Virus record (IMG/VR): IMGVR_UViG_3300033153_002115
Coordinates: 1-64,000 of that record
Source of the DNA: a virus
Reading direction: 5' to 3' (one strand)
DNA: 64,000 bases
Shown here: in pieces, positions 17,412 through 27,591 of the stretch
Layout: each line of letters starts with the position of its first letter
Numbering within the stretch: position 1 is the first letter of the stretch
The notes under the pieces: model-generated
What the model saw: only the letters and a program-made list of their open reading frames with translations
Databases searched by the model: none
What the model was told of the DNA's origin: nothing
Made by a program: the position numbers and the translations under genes

Positions 17412-18067
17412 TGGAATTAGCAGAATTTGCAGCAGAATTTGATATTATATATGAAAACATAAATAAGGGTGGGGCTCCTGGCCTCATCCATTATGAAAAG
17501 TCTGTAATATTAACTCAAGCTGCGGAGGACTTAGCAAGGCAACTTGTTAATATTGATTTAAGTCTTATTGCTGAACTTATAACAGTAGATACGCCGGTTA
17601 TCGATGCAACACCTGTAGATAGGTTAGATGATCGTTCTGTAGTATTTGAGATGTCTCAGGGGTTTATACGTATAATAAATGAGACTGTGAAAGATAGTGG
17701 AGATGTAGAATACGTAGTTACACCTATTAGTGCGGTAGAATACTCATTGATAATGTCCAAGCCTTATAAGTATCCTAGAAGACGGACGGCTTGGAGACTG
17801 GAAAATTCGGATACGGTAGACGGATATGTCGAACTGATCGGAAGACCGGGAGTAACTTTAACTGAATATAAAGCAAGGATTGTAAGTTTACCGAATCCAA
17901 TTGTATTAGAGACTTTGACAGGAGGTTTATCAATTAGAGGGATAACAGCAGCAAGTAACACTAACCTTAATCCGAGTTTACATCCGGAGATATTAAAGTT
18001 AGCTACAGGATTAGCAGAAAAGTATTATTACGATAAATACGGAAATGATGAATCTGGAAACAATTAG
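17411..18067 (+). CDS. Neck/connector structural protein (paralogue A)
   Basis: The 218-residue product carries features of the crAss-like connector family: YEKSVILTQAAEDL near residue 25, a YPRRRTAWRLEN segment near residue 118, and an LPNPIVLETL segment near residue 155. The same three landmarks appear in the next gene, showing that the two are paralogues. They probably form ring-like parts between portal and tail. It ends in TAG. Confidence 0.6.
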   Translation: MELAEFAAEFDIIYENINKGGAPGLIHYEKSVILTQAAEDLARQLVNIDLSLIAELITVDTPVIDATPVDRLDDRSVVFEMSQGFIRIINETVKDSGDVEYVVTPISAVEYSLIMSKPYKYPRRRTAWRLENSDTVDGYVELIGRPGVTLTEYKARIVSLPNPIVLETLTGGLSIRGITAASNTNLNPSLHPEILKLATGLAEKYYYDKYGNDESGNN

Positions 18068-18737
18068 TGATTTATTTGATAATCAGTTTAACGCTTTTAG
18101 TGGAGGTGTACATAAGGATGAATATGAAAAGTCCTTATATTTAACTGCAGCTCAGGATGTGTATTACAATGCGTTACTAGATGAGTTTGAAGTTACCCAT
18201 CAGATTTCGATGAAGCTTGCCAGACTAATCACGGAAGAATCAATAACACCTGCAGGAACTACAGCTTTTGGAGGGGATATAGTGACATTCACGAATCCGA
18301 TTAAAGCGATATTGAGAGAAAGAGTACGTGTTACTTCAAGTGAAGAATTATATAATAACAGGGATCTTGAGGTATTTACTGAAAGACTTGCAGAAATAGA
18401 AGACTCTATAAGGAATCCATTTAGAAAACCTAATGGGTATAAAGTATTAAGAGCTTTGACGGAATCGGGAGCAGCTTATATTAATCGTATAGAGTTGTAT
18501 TTATCGATCCCAGGGCTTGCAACTAAGTTATATAAAGCTACTGTAGCTTTAAGAGCGAACCCTATAATACTGGAAACTATTACTTCTATGGGATTGGAAA
18601 TAGATGGAGAATCTGTAGCAACTACAGAATTATCTTTTGAAGATGACGATATTAAAAACATTATAAAAATAGCTGTTGCATCTGCACTACAGGATATGCA
18701 AGTACTTGCACAGACTGCGCCGCAACCTCAACAGTAA
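18045..18737 (+). CDS. Neck/connector structural protein (paralogue B)
   Basis: The 230-residue product shares YEKSLYLTAAQD, a Tyr/Arg-rich centre and the segment NPIILETI with the preceding gene at matching positions. Either of two adjacent ATG codons (18045 or 18048) could start it. The overlap of 23 nt with the first copy fits coupled production of two related ring subunits. Confidence 0.6.
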   Translation: MMNLETISDLFDNQFNAFSGGVHKDEYEKSLYLTAAQDVYYNALLDEFEVTHQISMKLARLITEESITPAGTTAFGGDIVTFTNPIKAILRERVRVTSSEELYNNRDLEVFTERLAEIEDSIRNPFRKPNGYKVLRALTESGAAYINRIELYLSIPGLATKLYKATVALRANPIILETITSMGLEIDGESVATTELSFEDDDIKNIIKIAVASALQDMQVLAQTAPQPQQ

Positions 18738-18767
18738 ATTACTTTTATTAATTAAATACTTATTATT

Positions 18768-19619
18768 ATGAACTCACAAAAAAATGTTTTACAAGTACTT
18801 TCTTGTGTAGGTTTTACTGGACCGGCCACTGTTGGTGGTATTGCGGATATATCTGAATTGCCTGTAGGCGAAATGGCTTTCTTTGATAAAGATAATGCTA
18901 TAGCAACTACTGGTTGGGGACGTTTTGTTCTTAGAGAAAGTGCTACTGAGATTATTCAAAGTAACTTTATTACGTTCCTTGGATGGGATCTTGTATCATA
19001 TGCTGCTCCTGCTTTACATGCAGAAACAGTGACTATTACTGGGCCAACTATAGGTGGATATTACCAACTTCAGGTAACTATGGATATTAAAGGCATGACA
19101 GGTAAATACATTAAGCATGGTGTATATGTTGCAAAAACTGGTAATACTGTGACTAACGTTGCTGATGCTCTTGTAGCTTCATTAAACGCAGCTTTAGCTC
19201 GTGAAGGAAATACTGCTCTTCTTGTAGAAAACACTGCTGGTGTTATTACAGTTTCAGGTATACTTCAAACATACATACCAGGTAAAAAGTCAGGTAATCA
19301 AGTGCCTTTCTCTGCAGCTCTTATTTCTCCTGAAGGAGATGTTTTAGGTACCGTAACTGTTCCCGGAACTAATGGTACTGGTACTGGAAATTATGTACAT
19401 GAGAAGGAATATTTCGCTTGGGGTAACCAAGATTCGTTCCGTTACAACAGTTGGAGAAATAACTTTGAGCCAAAAGTTCTTACTAATGTGGCTCTTACTT
19501 ATGATACACAAGCTATCAATGAAGATACTTATGAAAAAACTGCTCACGGAGACGTGAGAGTGTCCAAACAAATTTTATTAGCGTTTAACGATTCTGGTAG
19601 TGCTCCTACTACATCGTAA
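18768..19619 (+). CDS. Abundant-type virion structural protein
   Basis: The 283-residue product is rich in Gly, Thr, Val and Ala and is predicted to be beta-stranded throughout, like tube or decoration proteins. No catalytic motif is visible. It is the last gene before a very strong terminator, closing the head transcription unit. Codon choice again resembles the capsid gene, suggesting high expression. Confidence 0.55.
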   Translation: MNSQKNVLQVLSCVGFTGPATVGGIADISELPVGEMAFFDKDNAIATTGWGRFVLRESATEIIQSNFITFLGWDLVSYAAPALHAETVTITGPTIGGYYQLQVTMDIKGMTGKYIKHGVYVAKTGNTVTNVADALVASLNAALAREGNTALLVENTAGVITVSGILQTYIPGKKSGNQVPFSAALISPEGDVLGTVTVPGTNGTGTGNYVHEKEYFAWGNQDSFRYNSWRNNFEPKVLTNVALTYDTQAINEDTYEKTAHGDVRVSKQILLAFNDSGSAPTTS

Positions 19620-19642
19620 GATTTAGGTTTGATGTTTATTTT

Positions 19643-19680
19643 AATAGCCCGTCCTTCAATAGGGTGGGCTATTTTTCTTT
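19643..19680 (+). terminator. Strong intrinsic terminator between head and fibre modules
   Basis: AATAGCCCGTCC pairs with GGGTGGGCTATT over 12 bp (two G-U pairs) around a 7-nt loop and is followed by TTTTTCTTT. It is the most stable terminator in the window. Confidence 0.85.
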
Positions 19681-19695
19681 ATGCTGATTTTTTTG

Positions 19696-19703
19696 TACTT
19701 TTG
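19696..19703 (+). promoter_or_regulatory. Promoter -7 element for fibre/tail module
   Basis: TACTTTTG matches the TAnnTTTG consensus and ends 15 nt before the ATG at 19719. A TTTT run about 20 nt upstream may serve as the -33 element. It lies directly after the terminator. Confidence 0.55.
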
Positions 19704-19718
19704 ATAAAAATAACTCTC

Positions 19719-20282
19719 ATGATAACTATAACACAATTTGATTTCACCTCAGACCTTTATTCTATAAACTTAGTATTTAATTCTACCTCACCAATTACGG
19801 ATTTAGTAATGTATCTAGGTGATGGTTATACTGGAGATCCTATAGATTTAAGCGCTAAATTGACGGGGGCTACTTCATACGACTTTTCTGGTATTAACGC
19901 TTTATCTGCTACAGATCTAGGGCTACCTGAAGGAACACCTTTGGCCGGGATATTTATAGTTAATATAACTAATAGTGACATTACACCAGAGATTGAGGAG
20001 GCTGGTATTCTAAGTGACTATTTCCTTGTACTTTGCCTGGCTAATAAAGTCATTACTCAAAACCAGGAATCGGATCTTAACGAAACCACTTTCTTGTTTC
20101 TACTATTAGAAGCAATTAAATCCTATATGGCCGAAGAGCAACTCGAACAAGCTATTGGAGCTTACGATAGAGCAGAAGCGATTTGTGAAGCTGACCCGGA
20201 TAGCTATACTACTGACATACTTCCTCGTGGGGAAGGTACTGGATGCTGGATTATTGATGGAGTTTATATAGTTAAAAAGTAA
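19719..20282 (+). CDS. Hypothetical virion protein
   Basis: The start at 19719 is chosen because an upstream in-frame ATG would place the terminator and promoter inside the gene. The 187-residue product has an Ig-like beta-sandwich pattern in its first 90 residues and helices afterwards (residues about 115-150). It may be a fibre-attachment or baseplate-like part; no family is recognised. Confidence 0.6.
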   Translation: MITITQFDFTSDLYSINLVFNSTSPITDLVMYLGDGYTGDPIDLSAKLTGATSYDFSGINALSATDLGLPEGTPLAGIFIVNITNSDITPEIEEAGILSDYFLVLCLANKVITQNQESDLNETTFLFLLLEAIKSYMAEEQLEQAIGAYDRAEAICEADPDSYTTDILPRGEGTGCWIIDGVYIVKK

Positions 20283-20878
20283 TGGATATAATAGACGAAA
20301 AAATAGACTTTATACTAGCTAAAGAAGATTACATAAACACTAGTTTGATGACATCTTCTATGACAAAACAAAGTCTTTACGGTAAGGTTAATACTAAAAT
20401 AAGTATAGAAATTACTAAACTTATATTTCTTTTACAAAGTAAGAGTTGGTACGGTGATAACCTAAAATTAGAGTTATATAAAAAACTTGTAGATATGACA
20501 AGAAAAAGAGGTCTTATATTTAAGATTCCTGAAACAGAACTAACTTACCAAGAAACTGTATATTATGGTATAGCTCTTCCAGGTTTAGCTGAAGGGGATA
20601 TTACTACAGAATTGGGATCCGCTTCTTCTGATAAACAAGACAATACTTACGCATACACTACACACCCTACTACCCCAACTAAAGTATATTACTATGCTTA
20701 TCCAATAGAGTGGGGGCATCTTTCTAAAATATATGATGATAACGGGTTCAATACTTTAAACGGGTATCTTGAAAGAGAAGTTCTAGTTAATATAGGTGGT
20801 ATTAATAAGTCTTACTATTTAAGGGAGTTTACCGAGATAAGCTCAGTAACAGATTTCGATGTAACTTATGTATTCTAA
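20282..20878 (+). CDS. Hypothetical virion protein
   Basis: The 198-residue product is helical in its first half and strand-rich in its second half. It is coupled to its neighbours (TAATG overlap at the start, 2 nt gap at the end) and lies just before three fibre genes, so it may attach a fibre. No motif is recognised. Confidence 0.55.
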   Translation: MDIIDEKIDFILAKEDYINTSLMTSSMTKQSLYGKVNTKISIEITKLIFLLQSKSWYGDNLKLELYKKLVDMTRKRGLIFKIPETELTYQETVYYGIALPGLAEGDITTELGSASSDKQDNTYAYTTHPTTPTKVYYYAYPIEWGHLSKIYDDNGFNTLNGYLEREVLVNIGGINKSYYLREFTEISSVTDFDVTYVF

Positions 20879-20880
20879 TT

Positions 20881-23250
20881 ATGGCAACTCAAGGACATAT
20901 TCCTATAAGTTCGAATTTCGATAGAAGATCACCAATTCCTATGGATCCATCTTTGTACAGAGATGATGTAGCCGACAGGAATGCTATTCCAGTTTATCAA
21001 CGTTATCCTAATATGGTAATATTTATACTAAACAGTATAGTTAAATATCAGCTTGTATTAGGTACTGTAGATATGGATCTCATGAATGATAATAACTGGG
21101 TTGAGATTTTCGATAACATAAACCCTTCTGATTACTATACTAAACTAGAATTAGATGGGGGGCAACTGGATAATAGATATTATACAGAAACAGAAGTAGA
21201 CAGTTTATTAGATAATATAGATAGTTTTAAAATTCTATCTAATTCAGGTAATTCTTACGCTTCATTTGAACCTGATGGTACGAATGAATATATGGATGTT
21301 GTCGCTAACAATCTAACTGTAGCACAGTTTGGCGGATCAGGACATAGTAAATTAATATTAGACCCTAGCGGAATTTTTGGAAATACTACGGGTTTATGGT
21401 TTAGTAATAATGATATAGGGTTTTACAGAAGTGCAGCAAATTTTATATACGTTGTTGTCGGAGGATTAGAGCGTTGGGAATTTCGTACAGATAGATTTGA
21501 ATCTACTCAGTCTACTGGCCCTAGATTAAGTCTTTCAGGAGGAACCGCAACAGTACCTACTATAATACCAAAGAGTAACGATACAAATACTGGTATAGGT
21601 TCTGGGAATTCTGATACGCTTTCTCTTATTGCAGGAGGTATAGAAGGAATTAGAGTTAATAATCTTACTGCTCACTCTGTAGCAGGGATGACTAACTACG
21701 AAACATTAGTTATAGATGATGACGATATTCCAAATAAGAAATGGGTAGATGATAGATTTACTGCTTTTCTTCCTTATCAGCTATACCAACCTGATGGAAC
21801 CAACCCGTTTGTTTATACAGATAATGGTGGAAATCTACATGTAGACGGCCCTATTATTCAGTCAGGTCTTAATTACGAAATACATACAGAACAAGTATTT
21901 AGTGCATTAGATCTTATCATAACCAGAGATGGTGCTGTAGCTGGATTAGGTGCTGGGGAGTATACTGGTATTCAAGCCAGTTTATATGATGGCGCTAACG
22001 ACGGTCAATTGGTATTTGATAATGCCGGTGTAGCCCGCGTAGGTGATGTTGGAAGTTTACAACCTATTGCTACCAGAGAAGAGGCGCCTACTAATGGATA
22101 CTTTGCTAAATGGGTATCTGTTAATACCCGGTTTGAAACGGTTCAATTAGCTGTTAGTGATATATCAGATTTTGCTAATACTTTAGCAGGAACTAATAAT
22201 ACTGTAAGTTTTACTCCTACTGCAGATTACCATGTTTCACCTAAAAAATACGTAGATGATGCAATCAGTTCCTCAAGTTATTATACAACAGTTGGGTCTG
22301 GTGGTGATTATGCTACCGTACAATTAGCTCTTGCAGCAGGTAAATATGATTTAAAACTTATATCCGCTGTAACAGAAACTGTTAATTGGGGTGCTCATAC
22401 TAAAGATATTAATCTTTATGCAGAAGAACTAACAATTCTTAATGTTAGTGTTGCTAACACTTCAGATCTTATTATTAGGGCTACTAATATTAGTTTCAAT
22501 GTAAGCGGTACAAATTTAATATTTACTGGAACCTCTGAAATGTATTTTAAGTCTTGTGAAGTATTAGGAGATACTGCTTTTAATGATTTTAGAGGACATA
22601 TAAGTGGAGAAGATTTATACTTACAAATAGGATCTAATGGATTTAGAATTGATTTATATAATATTATAGGTTTAAATATTAATGGATTAGAATCTTCTGG
22701 GGGTGAAGCAATAGCTATAAGAATATTTGGTTCAGTTACTGCTGTAACTATGACAGGGCCTTTTGAATTGGGTATAGATTTGTTAGATGGTGTAATGCGT
22801 GATGTTGTAGGGGATAATCAATCTGGTATTAGGATAAGAGGAACAGTAGGAAGTTCTATTTATAATGCCAAAGGTATTCGTATATATATTAGAAATGATA
22901 CTTTATCTACTTTGGTAGATTGTGAGTTATGGCAATTACATACATATTCATTATCTTATGAAGCATTCAAGTTAGTAGATAACTGTATTATAGACGAAAT
23001 TCTAGCACCTTATGGTGGAGGTAATATTAATACTCTTTACGGTTTTAAAAATATAATAAATAGTACGTTTACTTTTGGTGATATTCATGTACTAGATGAT
23101 GAATTAACTTTGCAGAATTGTAAAGTAACAAATGGAACTATAGTAGTAGATGCAACAGCAGACAAAACCACTATTATAGGAGGTAGAACTGTATCATCTA
23201 TAACAGATAACGGTACAAACACAATACTTCTTGCTAATCAATTATTATAG
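20881..23250 (+). CDS. Tail fibre/spike with beta-helix region
   Basis: The 789-residue product has an N-terminal attachment domain (residues 1-75), then the fibre spacer YYTKLEL...NRYYTETEVD typical of phage tail fibres, a middle beta region, and from residue about 470 a parallel beta-helix-like repeat that begins TTVGSGGDYATVQLAL, common in pectate-lyase-type spikes. It probably binds or digests surface glycans. No catalytic residues are assigned. It ends in TAG. Confidence 0.75.
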   Translation: MATQGHIPISSNFDRRSPIPMDPSLYRDDVADRNAIPVYQRYPNMVIFILNSIVKYQLVLGTVDMDLMNDNNWVEIFDNINPSDYYTKLELDGGQLDNRYYTETEVDSLLDNIDSFKILSNSGNSYASFEPDGTNEYMDVVANNLTVAQFGGSGHSKLILDPSGIFGNTTGLWFSNNDIGFYRSAANFIYVVVGGLERWEFRTDRFESTQSTGPRLSLSGGTATVPTIIPKSNDTNTGIGSGNSDTLSLIAGGIEGIRVNNLTAHSVAGMTNYETLVIDDDDIPNKKWVDDRFTAFLPYQLYQPDGTNPFVYTDNGGNLHVDGPIIQSGLNYEIHTEQVFSALDLIITRDGAVAGLGAGEYTGIQASLYDGANDGQLVFDNAGVARVGDVGSLQPIATREEAPTNGYFAKWVSVNTRFETVQLAVSDISDFANTLAGTNNTVSFTPTADYHVSPKKYVDDAISSSSYYTTVGSGGDYATVQLALAAGKYDLKLISAVTETVNWGAHTKDINLYAEELTILNVSVANTSDLIIRATNISFNVSGTNLIFTGTSEMYFKSCEVLGDTAFNDFRGHISGEDLYLQIGSNGFRIDLYNIIGLNINGLESSGGEAIAIRIFGSVTAVTMTGPFELGIDLLDGVMRDVVGDNQSGIRIRGTVGSSIYNAKGIRIYIRNDTLSTLVDCELWQLHTYSLSYEAFKLVDNCIIDEILAPYGGGNINTLYGFKNIINSTFTFGDIHVLDDELTLQNCKVTNGTIVVDATADKTTIIGGRTVSSITDNGTNTILLANQLL

Positions 23251-23253
23251 AAC

Positions 23254-25128
23254 ATGGCTGAAATTAATAAAATACAAGGTCCTTTATACTTTCTGGATCC
23301 TGCTGTGTATATCGAGCAAGATGTCGGAGGTAATCTGGCTTTTACAGACGGAATTTCCGGTACTAAAACATTAGCAGATTTATTAAGTATATCTGGATTA
23401 TGGAGTCCTAATGGTGATGATATATATTACAGTGGAGGTAACGTTGGTATCGGTACAGATAGTCCTATTGACCTTACATCAGCATATATAACTTTAACTG
23501 TTGAAGGTCCTACCGGAGGTATTCTTCAAGCCATAAATCCAAGTGCAGTAAAGATAGGTGAATTATCTATAGATTATGTAGGTTCTAGAACTAACAACAA
23601 TTTCAATATTGTAGCTTACATGAGTACGATAGCTACATTCCAACCTAATGGAAATGTAGGAATTGGGACTGTTATTCCACAATCTAGATTAACGTTAAAA
23701 GGGGTTAGTATAGATTCAAACGCTTTTAGGTATAATGGAAGTACTTCAGATAATAGAGGGTTTGAAATAGGTTTTCTTGGAACAGACGATCTTCATATAA
23801 ACTTTAGTCGTAGATATTCTGATGTACCTTACTCTTTTATGTCTATAGACAGAAGTAACGGGTTCGTAGGACTAGGTAAAACAGCTCCAACAGAATTACT
23901 TCATTTATATAGCGCAACCGGCTCAACAGATATAGGACTTGAGGGAGGCGCAACTTCTGGACAAGGTTGGAGAATTAGAAATGACCAAGCTGCTAATAGA
24001 TTCGCAATTTCATCCGTAATTAGTAGTTTTGGTACTTTTACTGAAAGATTTTCAATATTGGCAGATGGTAATATAGGTATTGGAATTGCTAGTCCTGTAA
24101 AATTACTTCACGTTAGAGAGAACAGTTTAAGTTATAACGACACAGGAGCATACGCAAGATTTGAGAATACACTTGCACAACGTGGTATAGAATTGGGACA
24201 AACTAATGGTTTTCCTTATATTCAAGGGTATTATGATAATAAAACACAAACAAGAGATTTATTATTGCAACCAGAAGGGGGAAACGTTGGAATTGGAACT
24301 ACTAATCCTCAAGCACAAATGCACATTAGTTCTTCAGCTCCTACGTTAAGGTTATCAAATACAACTTTAAATCAAACTAACTCCGGGACTATTGAGTTTA
24401 GTGAAGTACCTAGTGACGTTAATGAACCTAGAGCAAAGATTTATTATGACGGTAACTCTAATATATTTCATATAGCTACAGGTAGCGGATCGCCTACTAA
24501 TAGAATAAGTATACCAAGAGATACAGGGAATGTAGGAATAGGAGGGGCTGCTCACGCTAGTTATCGTTTAGATGTAGAAGGTATTGCAGGAGGGCTTAAA
24601 GTCTATAATAGTTCGTCTACTACAAATAGTGCTAGTATAGAAGGGGTTCAAACTAGTGACTCGTATAATGTCTTGCAAGTATATTCAACTGGAAATAAGA
24701 GGTTTAGTGTAGGAGGTGCTGGTTTAATAACAGCTCCTGGTATCTATTCAAGAGTGGAAACTTCACGATCAGTGTATGTAGATTCAACAGGACAATTAGG
24801 TACTACTTCATCTTCCCGTAGATATAAAGAGAATATAAAAACATCTGCATTAAGTGATAATTATTGGAAATTAAGACCTGTTACATTTGATTTTAAAGAA
24901 GGTAAAGGAGATAACCAACATGGGTTTATTGCAGAAGATGTTGAAAAGTTATATCCTGAATACTGTGATTATTTAGGTGGAAAAGTAGATGCGGTATTAT
25001 ATCAACACTTTACTACTATCAACACTCTCGCTATACACGGGTTAAAGAAAACTATAGATATACAACAAAAAGAAATTAACAGTCTAAGATCAGAATTAGA
25101 GTTAATCAAAAAGCACTTAAATATATAA
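23254..25128 (+). CDS. Tail fibre with C-terminal S74 intramolecular chaperone (copy 1)
   Basis: The 624-residue product starts with an anchor nearly identical to that of the next gene (IQGPLYFLDPAVYIEQD). The shaft has repeats of the NVGIGT-x-x-P type. The C-terminus holds a peptidase S74 chaperone domain: SSRRYKENI near residue 527, then DFKEG, HGFIAEDVEKLYPE and a final coiled coil. S74 domains drive trimer folding and then cut themselves off at the conserved Ser. Confidence 0.85.
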   Translation: MAEINKIQGPLYFLDPAVYIEQDVGGNLAFTDGISGTKTLADLLSISGLWSPNGDDIYYSGGNVGIGTDSPIDLTSAYITLTVEGPTGGILQAINPSAVKIGELSIDYVGSRTNNNFNIVAYMSTIATFQPNGNVGIGTVIPQSRLTLKGVSIDSNAFRYNGSTSDNRGFEIGFLGTDDLHINFSRRYSDVPYSFMSIDRSNGFVGLGKTAPTELLHLYSATGSTDIGLEGGATSGQGWRIRNDQAANRFAISSVISSFGTFTERFSILADGNIGIGIASPVKLLHVRENSLSYNDTGAYARFENTLAQRGIELGQTNGFPYIQGYYDNKTQTRDLLLQPEGGNVGIGTTNPQAQMHISSSAPTLRLSNTTLNQTNSGTIEFSEVPSDVNEPRAKIYYDGNSNIFHIATGSGSPTNRISIPRDTGNVGIGGAAHASYRLDVEGIAGGLKVYNSSSTTNSASIEGVQTSDSYNVLQVYSTGNKRFSVGGAGLITAPGIYSRVETSRSVYVDSTGQLGTTSSSRRYKENIKTSALSDNYWKLRPVTFDFKEGKGDNQHGFIAEDVEKLYPEYCDYLGGKVDAVLYQHFTTINTLAIHGLKKTIDIQQKEINSLRSELELIKKHLNI

Positions 25129-25129
25129 G

Positions 25130-27157
25130 ATGTCTGAAAGAACTAAAATACAAGGCCCGATACAATTTTTGGATAGTGCTGTTTATATAGAGCAGGATGG
25201 TTCTGGTAATTTAGCTTTTACAGACGGTATAAGTGGAACTAAGACTTTAGCCGAGTTAATTGCTGCTGGAGCTAGTTATTGGACACAAGTAGGCTCAGAC
25301 ATATTTTACATTGCAGGGGATGTAATTCTAAGGGAAGATGATGATGGCAATGACGCTGTTAAACTATGGGCTACAGATACAAATGGTGGGATATCTATTA
25401 AAGATGGTGGTGTCACTGTAATAAATCTTAATGGTAACGGTATTACTTATTTTAATGGTGGAGATGTTGGAATAGGGATTTCTGCTCCCACTGCAAAATT
25501 ACATCTTAGTGATTCAACTGGTTTACAACTTAGGTTGGATGCTGGTAGTGCTACTAATCATTGGAGTTTAGGAAGAGATCAAGCTACAGGAAATTTTCAT
25601 ATTGATGATGATTCATTAGGTACTGTATTTACAATTGATCAAGTTACAGGAAAAATGGGTATAGGTGAAACTTCCCCCTCACAAAGATTAGAAATAGTAC
25701 AGTTAGATAATACTGTTCAAGGAGGTCTTGCTGTTAGAGATGCAGTTACTACTGCTAGAATATTTATATGGGTAGATAGTAATGGAATAAGAAGAATTGA
25801 TGCTGCTTCGACTGGAGGTTCAGATTTAGCTATAAATGGAGAAGGTACTGGGTTTGTAGGGATAGGTACTATTACTCCAGGTGTAGCATTAGATGTTATA
25901 GGAACAGTTTCAGGAACAACACTTAAATCAACGGGACAAACTAATTCAATATTTGGTGCACCTGCAACTAATAATAAAGCAAAATTAGAATTAAATGTAT
26001 CAAACGCAGGTAGTGCACAAATCGGATTTAGTGATTATGGTGATATGTCTTGGGCAATTGGTGGAGATGATGCTGATAATTCATTTAAAATACATGGTAC
26101 TGCATCAAGTACAATACCAACAATTAATGGTCTAGCTACCCCCTGGTTTGAGATTACAACAGCAGGTGCAGTAATTATACAAAAAACACTTACATCTGCA
26201 CTAGCGACAGGTACTGCACCTTTTGTAGTAGCAAGTACAACTAAAGTAACGAATTTAAATGCTGATACAGTAGATGGTGTTAGTTCAGGAAGTTTTGTAA
26301 GAAGTGATACTACTGATTCTATTAGCGGTGCATTAACACATACATCTAATTACTATCGTTTCAATGATAACATAGAGTTGTATTTCGGTACATCTACATC
26401 ACAATCAACTATATATTCTGATGGAACCAATACCAGATGGAAATTATTATCTGGTGATTTTTTTATGATGGATAATGGAACTAATAGACTTCGTTATTAT
26501 AGAGCATCGGGTGATTTTTACATATACCTTGGTAAAATTAGAAGAGCTGTTACTGAAACAGGTTATTTAGTAGGTAGCTATAATGTATCATCTACACAGG
26601 CAGCTACAGGTCCTATTTATGTAATGGGTACTAGTTATTATCCTGCATCTACTACTCTTGGAAATATGTACGGGATTGGGTATGGGCATGGAAATGCAAC
26701 ATTTCTTAATTCTACCGATTTAGGCTCAACTCCAGGTAGTTGGGGTATGTATGTTGCTGCAGACGGTAATGCCCGTATATTTTTAGAAGGAACAAGTGGC
26801 AGTGGAAGATTTAAAGGTATAGTGTACGCAGCAGATCACGCTTTAAACTCAGATCTACGGTTAAAAGAAAATGTTGTACCTTTAGGGGGAAGTATTGACG
26901 AACTAATCCCGGTTAGTTATAATTTAATATCTCAACCAGGGAATACACAGTATGGCTTCATTGCTCAAGATATGTTAGAGACACATTCTGAATTAGTAAT
27001 GGGAACCGGAAAAGAGGATGAAAATGGTAGTATTGATTATTATTCTATTAAACAGAATAGTATCATCGCTTTATTAGTTAAAGAAGTACAGAAGTTAAAG
27101 AAAGAAAACGTAAATTTGGAATCTAGATTAACACGAATTGAAAAATTATTATTATAA
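25130..27157 (+). CDS. Tail fibre with C-terminal S74 intramolecular chaperone (copy 2)
   Basis: The 675-residue product shares the N-terminal anchor of the preceding fibre (IQGPIQFLDSAVYIEQD and NLAFTDGISGTKTLAEL) but diverges in the shaft, which has repeats such as KMGIGETSP and FVGIGT. The C-terminus has the S74 signature SDLRLKENV, QYGFIAQDM and a Lys-rich coiled coil. Two fibres on one anchor suggest two receptor specificities. It overlaps the next gene as TAATG. Confidence 0.85.
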   Translation: MSERTKIQGPIQFLDSAVYIEQDGSGNLAFTDGISGTKTLAELIAAGASYWTQVGSDIFYIAGDVILREDDDGNDAVKLWATDTNGGISIKDGGVTVINLNGNGITYFNGGDVGIGISAPTAKLHLSDSTGLQLRLDAGSATNHWSLGRDQATGNFHIDDDSLGTVFTIDQVTGKMGIGETSPSQRLEIVQLDNTVQGGLAVRDAVTTARIFIWVDSNGIRRIDAASTGGSDLAINGEGTGFVGIGTITPGVALDVIGTVSGTTLKSTGQTNSIFGAPATNNKAKLELNVSNAGSAQIGFSDYGDMSWAIGGDDADNSFKIHGTASSTIPTINGLATPWFEITTAGAVIIQKTLTSALATGTAPFVVASTTKVTNLNADTVDGVSSGSFVRSDTTDSISGALTHTSNYYRFNDNIELYFGTSTSQSTIYSDGTNTRWKLLSGDFFMMDNGTNRLRYYRASGDFYIYLGKIRRAVTETGYLVGSYNVSSTQAATGPIYVMGTSYYPASTTLGNMYGIGYGHGNATFLNSTDLGSTPGSWGMYVAADGNARIFLEGTSGSGRFKGIVYAADHALNSDLRLKENVVPLGGSIDELIPVSYNLISQPGNTQYGFIAQDMLETHSELVMGTGKEDENGSIDYYSIKQNSIIALLVKEVQKLKKENVNLESRLTRIEKLLL

Positions 27158-27573
27158 TGGCATTAGGAAGTCTACCGTCATTGACAGAAATTAATACTGA
27201 ACTTAGTATAACAGGGCAAAGTTTAGAAGATTGTATTATTTGGATATTTAAATCAGGGATATGGGATAGACAAAGTGATTTTGCAGGGTATTCAGCACAA
27301 AGTATAGTTGCTAGTCCTAATTTACATGATTTAAATTCTCTTTCTTATATTAAAAGGACTAGTACAATTACATCTTCAAGTGCTTGGGAAACCAGCCCAA
27401 TTATACCAAGTTGGATTACTGTAACAAACGGTTCTGGTGTATCAGGTGCTTCTATACTGTTTAATGTTGATGCAAATTCAGGGCCACCTAGAAGTGGAAA
27501 TATAATAGTACGACTAGTGTCAGATAATAGCGTTACTGATACAATCGGAGTTCAACAAGATGGTGCATTTTAA
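27157..27573 (+). CDS. BACON-like domain protein
   Basis: The 138-residue product carries one BACON-like domain at residues about 65-138: a PSWITVTNGSG turn, a central strand ILFNVDANSG, then PRSGNIIVRL and a closing VQQDG strand. BACON domains are carbohydrate-binding modules of Bacteroidota and are known in crAss-like phages. It follows the fibres and may mediate mucin or glycan binding. Confidence 0.65.
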   Translation: MALGSLPSLTEINTELSITGQSLEDCIIWIFKSGIWDRQSDFAGYSAQSIVASPNLHDLNSLSYIKRTSTITSSSAWETSPIIPSWITVTNGSGVSGASILFNVDANSGPPRSGNIIVRLVSDNSVTDTIGVQQDGAF

Positions 27574-27591
27574 TTTTAAAACTATATTACT

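Noticed and set aside
19629-19718. Upstream start for the gene at 19719
   Set aside because: The extra 30 codons cover a strong terminator and a promoter box and give an unlikely hydrophobic peptide.
23254-27157. GNVGIGT repeats as a diversity-generating or recombination element
   Set aside because: They are normal shaft repeats of S74 fibres, and no reverse transcriptase or template repeat was found in the window.
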